A DNA stretch of 64,000 nt. Source: Candidatus Sumerlaeia bacterium. Its GTDB lineage: Bacteria; Sumerlaeota; Sumerlaeia; SLMS01; JAHLLQ01. Positions 52,648-63,200 of the stretch are shown in pieces. The stretch lies in contig JANQSL010000171.1 in NCBI GenBank assembly GCA_028284075.1, positions 1 through 64,000 on the forward strand, read 5' to 3'. A model generated the notes under the pieces. That model was not told the origin of the DNA. It saw nothing but the letters and a program-made list of their open reading frames with translations, and ran no database searches. The first letter of the stretch is position 1. Every line of letters begins with the position of its first letter. A program made the position numbers and the translations under genes.

Positions 52648-54096
52648 TCAGGAAACGGCGCTTTGTTTTCTGCGGTGCTGATCCACCGCCACGCAAAACG
52701 CCTTGTAGAATTCCTTGATTGCTTTCATTTCCCAGTCCGCAAGAAGGCCTGCGTCGTAACTTTTGCGTACGTCCGTGAACATACTCACAAGTTGCTGACG
52801 CATCTTCTCAAGCTGGTCCGGCGTGAGTTCCTTCATGTCGCTCAGACACAACTCCACACGACGGTCTTCCGGCGATATTTCACCGGATTCGTTCTGTTTG
52901 TCGTCAGCCGCTTCCGGAGCCAGAGGCTGATCCGTCATCCCGGCGATCAGGTTCTTTGCATCCGGCGACTGTGGGCCCAGTGCCTCGACAAGGTCCGCGG
53001 CGGACACACCCTGGGTGGGAAGATCGGCAAAGCCCTCTCCCAGTCGCTCGTCAGCTTCGGAAAGCCACGATTCGAAGTCGTCCACTCCATCGACTTCGTC
53101 ATCGGTTCCCTGGACGGGGTTTTCATCTTCGTCAAGGCTCTCGCCAAGCTCCTCGGCGAGTTTGTGGAGGGCTCCCTGGAGGACTTTCAACTTGGGGCTG
53201 TTGGGCATGCAGTTCAGGGCCCCGTCGACAGCCAGCTGAGCGCGGTGTGGTTCGCGCGCCTCCAGAAGCAGCTCGGCGGCGCGTTCATAAGACTGGCTTG
53301 CCGGACCCTTCTTGGCCTGCGACATCAGCAACTCGCCCTGGAGGTAGTGGGTCATGCCGTTCTGATCGTCCAGCTCCAGCATTGACGTGACGGTTTCCTG
53401 GGCGCCCCGCACCTGACCATACTGCATGTAGAAGTCGACGACCCATTTGAGCTGTTCCGCGGCTGCATCGGGCCGTCCCATGCGCGAGAACAGATAAGCA
53501 AGTTCCTTCCGGGCCTTAACCGCACCGGGCTGAAGAATAATCAGAATGTTATAGATAGAAAGAGTCTTTTCAAGCTCTCCGCGAACGGCATAGGATTCGG
53601 CTGCGAGCATGTACTCGCGGAAGGCGTCATCCTTCCGGTTCAGTTCGAGATAAAGCGCGGCCAGTTTTGACCGGGTGATCTCATCCCGGGGATCGAGTTG
53701 AACCGCCTGCTCCAGGTAGGGAAGGGCGTCTTCATGCATTCCCTTGTTGATGTACATCTCACCGCGGAACAGCAGGTCGTTGGACTTGTCGTCCTCACCG
53801 AAGAGGTTCTTGGTCACCTCGTCGAGACCGCAGTCGTAATACATCGCAACGAGCTCGATCAGTAACCCGCCTTCGTAGGCGTCACACTGTGAATACTGGC
53901 ACTTGAAGGTACGCTCCGATGTGTCGATAATCATCGACTTGCGAACCAGGTCTTTATGAACCGGGCAGTGGATTCGGACGATACTGCCCTCTTGGTAGAT
54001 GGAAGACTCTGTAAACCCCATCCGCTTGAGAACGACAAACGGGTCCAGAGACGCGTTGAAGGAATAATCCGAGTCTTTGAGTTCGAATCGAGCCAT
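52648..54096 (-). CDS. primase-type CHC2 zinc finger + TPR protein
   Basis: 482 residues from MARFELKDSDYSFNAS; upstream in-frame Met codons at up to 54333 would overlap the divergent UbiD gene. About residues 30-70 show a DnaG-like finger: HCPVHKDLVRKSMIIDTSER then FKCQYSQCDAYEGGLLIELV (Cys-x2-His...Cys-x4-Cys, with EGG in place of GGD). TPR-like helices occupy about 90-300 (LLFRGEMYINKGMHEDALPY, MRKDDAF...). An acidic linker (about 330-400) leads to a helical C-terminus. The zinc finger without the primase catalytic domain suggests a nucleic-acid or protein scaffold. It lies upstream of the PilT genes with a 76-base gap. The function is unknown. Confidence 0.8.
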   Translation of the reverse strand: MARFELKDSDYSFNASLDPFVVLKRMGFTESSIYQEGSIVRIHCPVHKDLVRKSMIIDTSERTFKCQYSQCDAYEGGLLIELVAMYYDCGLDEVTKNLFGEDDKSNDLLFRGEMYINKGMHEDALPYLEQAVQLDPRDEITRSKLAALYLELNRKDDAFREYMLAAESYAVRGELEKTLSIYNILIILQPGAVKARKELAYLFSRMGRPDAAAEQLKWVVDFYMQYGQVRGAQETVTSMLELDDQNGMTHYLQGELLMSQAKKGPASQSYERAAELLLEAREPHRAQLAVDGALNCMPNSPKLKVLQGALHKLAEELGESLDEDENPVQGTDDEVDGVDDFESWLSEADERLGEGFADLPTQGVSAADLVEALGPQSPDAKNLIAGMTDQPLAPEAADDKQNESGEISPEDRRVELCLSDMKELTPDQLEKMRQQLVSMFTDVRKSYDAGLLADWEMKAIKEFYKAFCVAVDQHRRKQSAVS

Positions 54097-54326
54097 ACGG
54101 AAATGGCAGCCCCGATCGCCAACAGGCCGATATCGTCCCGCCGATAATGTCACAGCAGGCTTACTACCGAGCCTTGGCGACGTCTTGAGGCAGCGGCAAG
54201 CCTTTTCACCCGCTGCCGAAGCACCGAATCCTGCCGTTTCTGCACTTGCGCTGGCCCCCGGCATGGCTGCCAGGCACGGTTTCCGCAAATTACGGGATTC
54301 AATCGCCCTGCCTGAGGCAATGCACC

Positions 54327-56132
54327 ATGACATGCCCCGACCTTCGCTCTTTTCTGGATCACCTTCGCCATCGAGGCGAGCTTGTGGAGATTACGGCTCC
54401 TGTCGACGCTGATCAGGAGATTGCGGAGATTCACCGTCGAGTCATTTCAGCCCGAGGACCGGCGCTGCTTTTCACGAATGTGAAAGGAGCTCGGTTTCCG
54501 GTGGTCACCAATCTGTTTGGCTCGACAGAGCGGACCTTCGCAGCCTTCGGAGAGAGACCGGGTAATTTTGTCCGAGACGCCGCGGACTTTGCGGTTCACT
54601 CGATGCCGCCAACTCCGGGCAAACTGTGGGATGCCCGGGACCTCATTCGGCAGGGGCTTTCCATCGGAATGCGCCGCATGGCGGAGGCTCCCATTGCAGA
54701 TGTGATGGAGGAACCTCGCCTCAACAACGTTCCAATGCTCAAGCTCTGGCCGGAAGATGGTGGTCATTTCATGACCCTGCCGCTGGTGCTCACGGAAAGC
54801 CCGGAAGACGGGCGTCCCAATCTCGGGATGTATCGCATTCAGCGTTACGACAACCGTCGTACCGGTATTCACTGGCAGATTCACAAGGGTGGCGGTTATC
54901 ATTATTCGGAAGCGGAAGCGCGGAATGAGCCATTGCCCGTGACCATTCTTGCAGGCGGCCCCCCTGCTTTGATGCTTGGGGCAATCGCTCCGTTGCCGGA
55001 AGGCGTACCTGAGTTGCTGCTGTCATCGCTGTTGCTTGGAAAGCGCCTTCCGGTTCTGCGCAGGAAGTCATGGCCTCATCCTATTCCCGCCGACTGCGAA
55101 TTTGCCTTTCTCGGCCATGTTCCTCCACATAAACGCCGTGACGAAGGCCCCTTTGGCGATCACTACGGGTACTACAGCCTGAAACATCCTTACCCCGTGT
55201 TTCATTGCCGGCGCGTCATGCGCCGCCGCGATGCCATCTGGCCCGCGACGGTTGTCGGAAAACCCCGGCAGGAGGATTTCTTCATCGGCGACTATCTTCA
55301 GGACCTTTTGAGTCCGCTTTTCCCGCTGGTGATGCCTTCCGTGCGTGCATTGTGGTCCTATGGCGAAACAGGCTTTCATTCGCTGGCGGCAGCCGTTGTT
55401 CATGATCGTTACCCCCGCGAGGCCATGGCTTCCGCCTTCCGCATTCTGGGGGAGGGGCAGCTGTCTCTGACGAAGTTTTTGCTGGTTCTCGACAAACCCT
55501 TGAATTTGCAAGACTTTCCAGGTGTGCTTCAGCATGTCCTTGAGCGTGTGAATTGGGAGACGGATCTTTTTATTTTCTCCAACATCGCCATGGATACACT
55601 CGATTACGCGGGACCGGAGGTGAACAAGGGCAGCAAGGGAGTCATCCTCGCTCTTGGCGAGTCCGTTCGCGAGTTATCCGGGGAATTCAGAGGCAGTGCG
55701 CCTTCTGGTGTGGAGAACGTTCGTGTCTTTTGTCCTGGCTGTTTGGTTGTGGACGGTCCGAGTTACGAGGTGGACGCGGAGTTTCCAAAGAAACTTGCTC
55801 AGTCCGGTTCGCTCAAGAACTGGCCGTTGATCGTCCTTTGTGACCGCCCGTCGCAGGCGGCGGCCAGTACCATTAACTTTCTCTGGACGACCTTCACCCG
55901 TTTCAATCCCGCAACGGACCTGTATGGTTCGGAGGAGCGTATCGTTCAGGGTCATATTGCCTACAGCGGTCCGGTAGTCCTGGATGCACGCGTCAAGCCC
56001 TGGTATCCGAAGGAAGTGTTCGCGGCACCGGACGTGGCGAACCTGGTGAGCCGCCGTTGGAACGAATACTTTCCCGGCGGCAACGTGGAGATGGGTTCCA
56101 GCGATTTGGGAGATTTGACGCCGGACAGTTAG
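54327..56132 (+). CDS. UbiD-family prenylated-FMN-dependent decarboxylase
   Basis: 601 residues from the chosen ATG. Typical sequence: CPDLRSFLDHLRHRGELVEI, the flavin/substrate region NVPMLKLWPEDGGHFMTLPL, HWQIHKGGGYHYSEAEARNE, GHVPPHKRRDEGPFGDHYGYYS and a C-terminal YSGPVVLDARVKPW. The E-x-R-E-type residues around EGPFGDH match the UbiD active site. The length (about 600) matches the menaquinone/aromatic-acid branch rather than E. coli UbiD (about 500). The pathway partner UbiX is not in the window. Divergent from the CHC2-TPR gene. Confidence 0.9.
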   Translation: MTCPDLRSFLDHLRHRGELVEITAPVDADQEIAEIHRRVISARGPALLFTNVKGARFPVVTNLFGSTERTFAAFGERPGNFVRDAADFAVHSMPPTPGKLWDARDLIRQGLSIGMRRMAEAPIADVMEEPRLNNVPMLKLWPEDGGHFMTLPLVLTESPEDGRPNLGMYRIQRYDNRRTGIHWQIHKGGGYHYSEAEARNEPLPVTILAGGPPALMLGAIAPLPEGVPELLLSSLLLGKRLPVLRRKSWPHPIPADCEFAFLGHVPPHKRRDEGPFGDHYGYYSLKHPYPVFHCRRVMRRRDAIWPATVVGKPRQEDFFIGDYLQDLLSPLFPLVMPSVRALWSYGETGFHSLAAAVVHDRYPREAMASAFRILGEGQLSLTKFLLVLDKPLNLQDFPGVLQHVLERVNWETDLFIFSNIAMDTLDYAGPEVNKGSKGVILALGESVRELSGEFRGSAPSGVENVRVFCPGCLVVDGPSYEVDAEFPKKLAQSGSLKNWPLIVLCDRPSQAAASTINFLWTTFTRFNPATDLYGSEERIVQGHIAYSGPVVLDARVKPWYPKEVFAAPDVANLVSRRWNEYFPGGNVEMGSSDLGDLTPDS

Positions 56133-56192
56133 AAGTAACGCGGTTTGTCTGGAGTCTTCTCGTAAAGTCGGACGGCAATTGACAGAGTGTGG

Positions 56193-56221
56193 AAAAACAG
56201 GCGGCTTCTTGCGAAGCCGCC
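56193..56221 (-). terminator. intrinsic terminator of the 234-residue hypothetical gene
   Basis: GGCGGCTTC-TTGC-GAAGCCGCC, a perfect 9-base stem with 4-base loop (56200-56221). On the minus strand the stem is followed by TGTTTTTCC, a U tract. It lies 35 bases downstream of the minus-strand stop and between convergent genes, so it may also serve the UbiD gene. Confidence 0.85.
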
Positions 56222-56255
56222 CGAATTGCAATCCGTATCGGACTTGCGAGAGTTT

Positions 56256-56960
56256 CTATTCGGAATCCTTGCGCGTTTGTTCCCCGCCAATATCTTTGGT
56301 CGTGTCTTCCAGCTTCTGTGTATCCGCGTGCTCGACAACTTTCTTCGAGGTGGAATGAGCAAAGAGTCCATTGCCATTCCCATTGCGTGCTTTCGCTCTC
56401 CAGTCGGATTCGAGCGCCTCTTCCAGTTTTGGAAAGAAACGAACCACGAGCACGTTGGAGCAGTTGATAATTGTCCAGCCGCCCTCTTCGTTCTCGGCAT
56501 AAATCGGACGGCCTGCGAAGAGCAGTTTTTGTGCGTGTGGCTTGTCGGGCGGCGCTCCGATGATTTCAGTGTATCGCAGATAAACGATTTCGCCGCTCTT
56601 GAGCCAGAGTTTCGCGAATCCCGGACACCAGTCGCCACGCTTTGTGTCCATGCGCTGCTCCGCCAGCCCCGGTCCTTCATCGCGAATGCGGGACTTCCAG
56701 TCCGACTCGCTCATGACGCGCATTTCTTTGGTGCCTGCGGGCGGTTTCCACCTCGGAACACTGCCGTTGATGAAATCCATGCGCTCGACGCTTGCCGCAG
56801 GGATCGTAAAGGTTGAGTCCTCCGCGTTAATTGTCAGCCTCGATCCGGAGCTGAGACGCGTCGGGCCGGCGACTTCGACGACTTCCTTCGCTTCCTCATC
56901 CGTGCAGGTGAACTTGAGTTCCGTGCCGCTGACCAGCCGCACCTTGATATCGAGAGCCAT
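56256..56960 (-). CDS. hypothetical protein
   Basis: 234 residues, not recognised. It has no signal peptide or membrane segment; the N-terminal 60 residues are beta-rich (KVRLVSGTELKFTCTDEEAK). Later there are many Trp/Gly positions (WLKSGEIVYLRYTEIIGAP, GGWTIINCSNVLVVRFFPKLEE) and a hydrophilic, Gly/Asn/Lys-rich tail. A beta-barrel fold of PilZ or RNA-binding type cannot be shown. It has its own terminator and stands alone on the minus strand. Confidence 0.55.
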   Translation of the reverse strand: MALDIKVRLVSGTELKFTCTDEEAKEVVEVAGPTRLSSGSRLTINAEDSTFTIPAASVERMDFINGSVPRWKPPAGTKEMRVMSESDWKSRIRDEGPGLAEQRMDTKRGDWCPGFAKLWLKSGEIVYLRYTEIIGAPPDKPHAQKLLFAGRPIYAENEEGGWTIINCSNVLVVRFFPKLEEALESDWRAKARNGNGNGLFAHSTSKKVVEHADTQKLEDTTKDIGGEQTRKDSE

Positions 56961-57037
56961 CGGCGTACCTCGTGGCGATGAAGGGGTGACGATTCCTGCA
57001 GATCATCCTACAGCATTTTCCCGTCCGCGAGCGAAAA

Positions 57038-58591
57038 TCACGAGGCTCGCACATAGCGGGCGATGAAGAATCCGTCAGTTTGATGTACGGACGGAAGGAG
57101 TGTTACCGTGTGCTTTGGGGAGAGCGTTCCGGGGAAAAGAGACGCTTGGTTGAGACGGAAGGGTCTAAACCCCATTTTTTCAATGATTTGGAGTTGGTCA
57201 AAGGTTTCTTCCGGCTCAAAGCTGCAAACAGCGTAGACAAGCGCTCCGCCTTTCTTGACGAGCGGAGCGTAAGTCTCGATGCACTCACGCTGGAGCGCTG
57301 CTGTTTCCTTCAAACGGTCTGCGAGGGAGCCTCGCAGCATCAATTCCGGTGATCGGCGCAGTGTTCCGAAACCAAGACAGGGTGCATCGATCAGAACGCT
57401 ATCGTAAGGGCTTTTGTCTCTCGATGTGCCTGGTTTTTGGAGCCGAATGCAGGATGTTCCCGCTCGGCCAAGGCGTTTGCGCAGGCCTTCAAGACGTTCC
57501 TCCGACGCATCATGAGCGAAGACTTCGCCCTGGTTGTGCATCAGTGTGGCCATGTGCAGCGATTTGCCGCCACCGCCCGCGCACGCATCGAGAACCCGCC
57601 AGCCGGGCTGCGGGGAGAGGGCGAGGGAAACGAGCTGACTACCCTCATCCTGTACCTCAAACCAGCCGTCGTTGTACGACGCAAGCGGACGCAGGTTTGC
57701 TTTTTTGAGAACTCGCACTCCGTCCCGCGACCATTTCGATGCCTCACATGGAATCTGGTTCTCGTTAAAGGCACCGACGACATGACGTCGTTTCGTTTTC
57801 AGGCGATTGACACGGACGTCCAGGGGTGCTGGTCGACCCATGCTCTCAAACAGCGCGGTTGCTTTGTCAGGGCCGAATCGTTGAGCCCATCGTTCCACGA
57901 GATCGCGTGCAATGGACCATCTGGCGGATTCCCGCACGACTCCCGGCGCCATTGTGAGATCCGGATCCCGGCTGAGGCGAATGGCAAACTCCTGCAGGTC
58001 GGCGGCATCTTCATGGTTCTCACCACCGCTCGCACGCAGCGCTGCAATAACGAGCCGCACGGCATCGTCCGGTTTGGCACCGCAGTCTTCCATAAGCCAG
58101 CGGATCATCGCGAAGAGTGCCTCACGTTCCGATGGTATTGCTTCGGGGACGGCCTGGGCTTCTTCCCATTCAAAGGCCGGAACTTTGCGATCTGCCCACT
58201 GAAGAAGCGTCAGCAGTCGGATCCGAGCCCGCAGCATTGCGGATGCGGAAGCTGCCAGGAACCGTCCGGGGCTTCCCGATATCCTGGCCTGCGTCCGCAG
58301 GAATCTGCCGATGACATCCATTGGCGGGTAAGGTTGAACGATGAGTTCCCTATACAACTGGGAGAGCCAGCCTCGAAGCTGATCATGGCGCGGGGATTCT
58401 GGAATCAGACGGTGGGCGTCCATTCGTCGGGCGGTTTGACCTGTTCGATGTCGTGTCGGAACGATTTCGGAAACCATTGGAAGGACCAGAGTCGGGACAC
58501 TATCGAAGAATCTCGTTAACTTCCCGGACGCGTCATTTGTACCACATGGAGTTGGGGGCTTTCCGGTGGCTTGATCACGTTTAATCAACAA
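57038..58591 (-). CDS. RsmB/Fmu-like 16S rRNA (cytosine-C5) methyltransferase
   Basis: Up to 517 residues; internal Met codons at about 40 or 57 are alternative starts. The N-terminal helical half is NusB-like (LRARIRLLTLLQWADRKV). The C-terminal methyltransferase has LRVNRLKTKR-type (LDVRVNRLKT) and VQDEGSQLVSLAL. The SAM motif is VLDACAGGGGKSLHMATLM, motif IV is IDAPCLGFGTLRRSPE, and motif VI VYAVCSFEPEE carries the catalytic Cys (near 456). Targets C967 in E. coli. Confidence 0.87.
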   Translation of the reverse strand: MLIKRDQATGKPPTPCGTNDASGKLTRFFDSVPTLVLPMVSEIVPTRHRTGQTARRMDAHRLIPESPRHDQLRGWLSQLYRELIVQPYPPMDVIGRFLRTQARISGSPGRFLAASASAMLRARIRLLTLLQWADRKVPAFEWEEAQAVPEAIPSEREALFAMIRWLMEDCGAKPDDAVRLVIAALRASGGENHEDAADLQEFAIRLSRDPDLTMAPGVVRESARWSIARDLVERWAQRFGPDKATALFESMGRPAPLDVRVNRLKTKRRHVVGAFNENQIPCEASKWSRDGVRVLKKANLRPLASYNDGWFEVQDEGSQLVSLALSPQPGWRVLDACAGGGGKSLHMATLMHNQGEVFAHDASEERLEGLRKRLGRAGTSCIRLQKPGTSRDKSPYDSVLIDAPCLGFGTLRRSPELMLRGSLADRLKETAALQRECIETYAPLVKKGGALVYAVCSFEPEETFDQLQIIEKMGFRPFRLNQASLFPGTLSPKHTVTLLPSVHQTDGFFIARYVRAS

Positions 58592-58691
58592 ACCTCTGAG
58601 AACACCCGGGTTGAGCTTGCTTTCGTAAAAGTGGCCTCGCTATTGGTCCCGCCGCTCGGCGGTTCCGATGCCGGGTTACCGGAGTCTCGCC

Positions 58692-59567
58692 ATGTCCGAC
58701 CAGATTATCTATCTCGACGGCCGGTACGTTACCCGCGCTGAGGCGAAAATCAGTGTTTTCGATCATGCGGTTCTCTATGGGGACGGTGTTTTTGAGGGTA
58801 TCCGGCTTTACGGCGGCAACGTCTTCCGCCTGGAGGAGCACCTCGAGCGGCTCTGGGATTCGGCCCATGCCATCATGCTGGACATTCCCATGTCTCGTCA
58901 GGAGATGGCTGAGGCGGTTTGTGAGACATGCCGGCGCAATGAATTGAAGGACGGTTACGTTCGCCTTGTTGTCACGCGGGGCGAAGGTGACCTCGGACTT
59001 TCACCGAATCTTTGTCCGAAAGCGGGGGTTTTTATTATCGCCGCGAAAATCCGTCTCTATCCCGAGGAGTATTACGAGAACGGTCTGCCAATCATCACCG
59101 CTCCGACCAGGCGGCTTCCGCCGGACGCGTTTTCTCCCAGAATCAAGAGCTTGAATTACCTCAACAACATCGTTGCCAAGATCAATGCAATCAACGGCAA
59201 GGTGCTCGAAGCACTGATGCTCAATCAGGACGGGTTCGTTGTGGAGGCCACCGGCGACAATGTTTTCCTGGTGAAGAAGGGTGAGCTCATCACGCCACCA
59301 ACATGGCTTGGTCCGTTGAAGGGGGTTACCCGGGACGCGGTTATGGAGCTGGCGGCAGATGAGGGAATCATGGTTCGCGAAGAGCCGTTTACGCTCTATG
59401 AGGTTTATACCGCAGATGAGGCGTTTCTCACGGGAACCGCTGCGGAAGTTATCGCGGTTTCTTCCGTCGACGGACGCCGCATCGGTGATGGCAAGCCAGG
59501 AGCCATTACACGTCGACTGCTGACCAGGTTCCGGGAGATCGTGACGGAACAGGGTGTAAGAATTTAG
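58692..59567 (+). CDS. ilvE: class IV aminotransferase, branched-chain IlvE-like
   Basis: 291 residues from the ATG after GTCTCGCC. Fold-type IV PLP enzyme: YLDGRYVTRAEAKISVFDHA start, GDGVFEGIRLYGGNVFRLEE, the PLP-Lys in RIKSLNYLNNIVAKI, and EATGDNVFLVKKG, which binds cofactor. It transaminates leucine/isoleucine/valine ketoacids; D-amino-acid aminotransferases share the fold, but the GIRxY motif fits IlvE. It ends 4 bases into the sulfatase pseudogene. Confidence 0.87.
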   Translation: MSDQIIYLDGRYVTRAEAKISVFDHAVLYGDGVFEGIRLYGGNVFRLEEHLERLWDSAHAIMLDIPMSRQEMAEAVCETCRRNELKDGYVRLVVTRGEGDLGLSPNLCPKAGVFIIAAKIRLYPEEYYENGLPIITAPTRRLPPDAFSPRIKSLNYLNNIVAKINAINGKVLEALMLNQDGFVVEATGDNVFLVKKGELITPPTWLGPLKGVTRDAVMELAADEGIMVREEPFTLYEVYTADEAFLTGTAAEVIAVSSVDGRRIGDGKPGAITRRLLTRFREIVTEQGVRI

Positions 59568-60256
59568 GAACCCGGAGTCGGAGCGGGGTTCGCCGGGCGA
59601 AGAGAGCGCATCTCCGTCAGGACTTCCGAGTATTGTTCAAGGTCGGCCAGGTTGGTCCATTCCTGCGAATCCTCCAGGCGATCATAAAGCTCCTCACCAC
59701 CATTTTCATAGCTGATGTAAGACCATTCTTTCGTGCACACACTGTGCGAATTCCGCGCACGGCTCGTGACAGCAATGTTTTCCCACTCCGCCTCAGGGTT
59801 CTCCAGCAACCCGACGAGACTTCTGCTGTCGGTTTTTGTTTCAGGCAGCCCACAGAGGTCGAGGATCGTTGCATGAAGATCCGTAAGGCTCATCACCGCA
59901 TCCGCCTGCGATCGATAGTTTGCCAGACCTCCCTTGCATAAACTCCTGTCGTGGTCGGGAGAAGGTCCGTCAGGAGCGATTGCCGTGACGGGCCGCAGAG
60001 TGGCGACGGACAGTGGGCATTTGTGAAGAGCACGCCACGTTGAGCGAGACGATCAATGTTCGGTGTTTTGACGTCAGGGTGTCCGTCCATGCAGCCGGCC
60101 CAGGTGTTCAGGTCGTCCGCAATAATCACGAGAGTGTTCCAGTGCTTCGTGAGGGGCGACACCTTGCGCAAAGGTGGAAGCTCCGGTATTTGGAGAGGAG
60201 CAACCGGTCACGGCAGCCAGTGCAAGACCCGCGATGAGCTGGCGTTTCCGGGTCAT
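59564..60256 (-). pseudogene. sulfatase pseudogene (deletion and frameshifts)
   Basis: The lipoprotein-type N-terminus MTRKRQLIAGLALAAVTGCS starts at 60256 in one frame and is coupled to the upstream fusion gene (ATGA). A second frame carries LVIIADDLNTWAGCMDGHP, the formylglycine site CGPSR and LLTDLLPTTTGVY. A third frame holds a sulfatase C-terminus (ADAVMSLTDLHATILDLCGL, LVGLLENPE). Roughly 250 residues of the middle, including metal-binding residues, are missing between pieces. The Cys of C-x-P-S-R is intact, so decay is recent or the gene was never functional after the deletion. It was probably an iduronate- or choline-sulfatase-like enzyme. Confidence 0.85.
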
Positions 60257-63200
60257 TGTTCCTGTGCCATCGCGATTGATTTGACCTGACGAAGATCGAC
60301 TTTGCCTGTTCCCAGAAGAGGGATTTTTTCCACATGAACAAAATCCTTTGTCCGGGGTAGCCAGAGATTCGGGATTGAACCGTCCGATGCAACCTGCCCG
60401 GCGGCTTTCCTCGCATCTTCCTCGGAAACGGTATGGAGAACCACGAGTCGCTCGCCTTTTTTATCGTCCGGAACACCTGTCACCGCGAAGACCTGCTCCG
60501 ATGCATCGATGGCGGTTTGCAAAGCCTCCTCCACTCGAATGTGAGGAACCATTTCGCCGCCGATTTTGCTGAATCGTGACAGGCGGTCCGTGATTTCGAT
60601 GAAGCCGCCCGCATCAATGCGCGCGATATCGCCTGTCGTGTACCATCCTTTGCGGAGGACCTCGCCCGTTTTTTCCGGCATTCCAAGATAGCCCTGCATG
60701 ACATTGGGGCCGCGTACCAGCAGCAGGCCCTCCTTTTCGGGTTCCAGATCCCGGTGAGTCTCAGGGTCGACGATTCGAAGTGTGATGCCCGGCAGTGGCT
60801 GGCCTATCGTGCCTGGCTTTTGTCCTCGCTGGTAAATGCCCGGAGCACGGAAATCAGGCACGTTGAGGGAAACGATAGGCGAGCATTCCGTCGCTCCGTA
60901 GCCTTCCATGGGCTTGACGCCAAACTTTTCCTCGAAGGCACGGGCGATGGCCGGCCTGAGCTTTTCGGCGCCTGTCAATACAGCCTGCAGGGATCCAAAC
61001 TGGCGGGCTTCCACGCGGCGTGTGTAAGTTTGCAGAAAGGTTGGCGTCGCGACGAGGAACGTCACGCGGTTGCTTTCGACAACCTGGCCGATGCCCGCCG
61101 GGTCGACAGGGTTCGGCCAGTAGGCGACACGGATTCCGGCGGCGTGGGGCAGAAACAGTGTCGCGGTTGTTCCGAAGGAATGGAAGAAGGGAAGAATGCC
61201 GAGAATGCAGTCTCCGCGGTTGAGCGCGAACACTTCAGAGACGCCTCGCATGTTCGAGGAAATATTCCAGTGGGAGAGCATGACACCTTTTGGGACGCCG
61301 GTGCTTCCGCTGGAGAAGATGATGGTTGCCAGATCGTCAACGCTTCGCCCTGCGGGCGCGCCCATCATGTGTTCCAGATAGGGGAGAGGAATGAAGAGAG
61401 CTCTTACCGCTCCCATAAACTTCTCGAAACCGGTGAGGCTTTCAAACAGATCTTCAACGAACAGGGGGTCACCCGGGATTTCCACCTTCAATTTGTCGAG
61501 AAATTGTCGGGAGGTAATGACCCTTTTGATCCCGCACTGATCCATGATTGTTCTCATAACGTCGGAAGACGCCGTGTAGTTGAGATTCACCGGCGGTTTT
61601 CCACACGACAAAGCGGCATGATTCACAACAGCTCCGGCAATGGACGGCGGGAGACAGATTCCGGCCATCTGCTCGTTGGCGAGCGTTTCCCGCAGCCGTA
61701 TGCCGAGTGCAGTGACCGCACCCACAAACTCCAGGCGTTTGATTCCCTCCGGCTTGAGTGCATCGCTCATGCATTTCTCGAAAGGCCTTCTTCGAGCTGA
61801 CAGGAATGCTTCGTGATGCAGGGGCCGCGCCGCCGACTTGCGATGCGACCAGGCCTCCGATACAAGCCGTGCAACGGCTTTCCTGACGTCCGGAGCCTGG
61901 CTTTTCCGCGGGAGCGGTTTGCCAAAAGAGATTGTGACATGCTCCGGGATGCGCGCCGGCAGCTTCTGCAGCCAGCGGTCAGGCCGATAGCTCAGAAGTG
62001 TTCCGCGGACACGATCAAGACACATGGGAATGATCGGAGCTTCACCCGCATCTCTCATGATGCGCTCAAGCCCTTTGCGAAAAGGAAGTAACTGGCCCGT
62101 GCGTGAAATCTGACCTTCCGCAAAAATCAAAACCAGGTCACCGTGTGCAATCGCCTCCGATGCCTCTTTCATCGCGCGAATGACCTCCCTCGGAGGCATA
62201 CGATCGGAGATGGGTATGGCATGGGAAAGCTTTGCAAAGGGCTTGATCAGGGGCTTGTTGTAGATGCCTTCGAACATGATGGGCCGTACGGGCCGGTCCA
62301 TCGCGGCAATGACGAGCAAGCCGTCCATATAGCTCATATGGTTGCAGACAATCAGCCCGCCTCCCTGTTCCGGCACATGTTCGCGGCCGGTGACGCGCAG
62401 CCGGTAAACCGTATGAGTTGCGATGAAGAGAATCAGTCGAAGTGATGCGCCAGGGAGTGTCCATAGAGCAAAGAGGCCCATCACCAGGGTGAAAAGTCCC
62501 AGAGACAGAAACATTTGTTGGGCGGTGAAACCAAGAACACTGGTCAGAAGAAAGTAAACGGGGCCGCCGGAGATGAAGATTCCCGAGTACATCAGAAAAT
62601 TCACGGTCCCGAGAACGCCGCCACGCGTCTCAGGTCTGGCTTTGTGCTGCACGAATGCTTTCAACGGAATAACGAAGAAACCCGAGAACAGACCGACCAG
62701 ACTGACGTTGAGTCCCATCCAGAGCTCTGATGCCGGCATAAGATAGACCAGCATCGACAAACTGCCCATGAAGAAGGCCCCCAGCGGCACAAGACCCAAC
62801 TCGATCTTGTCACCGGAGAGCTTCCCCGCGAGCCAGCTCCCCAACCCCACACCAACTCCGACATAGATAAAGAAACGGCTTGTTCCGAAACCGGAGAGGC
62901 CGAGTGTGTCTTCGGCAAGTTTCATGGCCGTTTGCAGTGCCAGCGCCGCCAGCGCCCACCAGAGAACGATACCAACGACGGCTTGTAACATCCCCCGCGT
63001 TGCGAGAATTTCTGCGACGTTACGACGTGAATCCCGCACAGGGAACGGCGTGATTCGACGCTCCGGGCTTGCGGCGGGAACCTTGTTGATTCCGAAGCTC
63101 ACAACAAGGCCCGCGATTCCGATAACCAGCAGAATTGCCAGAGGGACTCGAATGCCGAGGCCGTTTGCCTCGATCGCCGCCCCCCCCGCACTGGTTCCTA

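Noticed and set aside
52216-53385. 389-codon plus-strand frame rich in Gly/Ala
   Set aside because: It is the reverse of the Pro-rich linker of the PilT paralogue and of the TPR gene; low-complexity shadow.
58649-58662. CCGCCG-CT-CGGCGG hairpin before ilvE as a riboswitch or attenuator
   Set aside because: Only a single short stem with a 2-base centre; no leader peptide or conserved riboswitch core.
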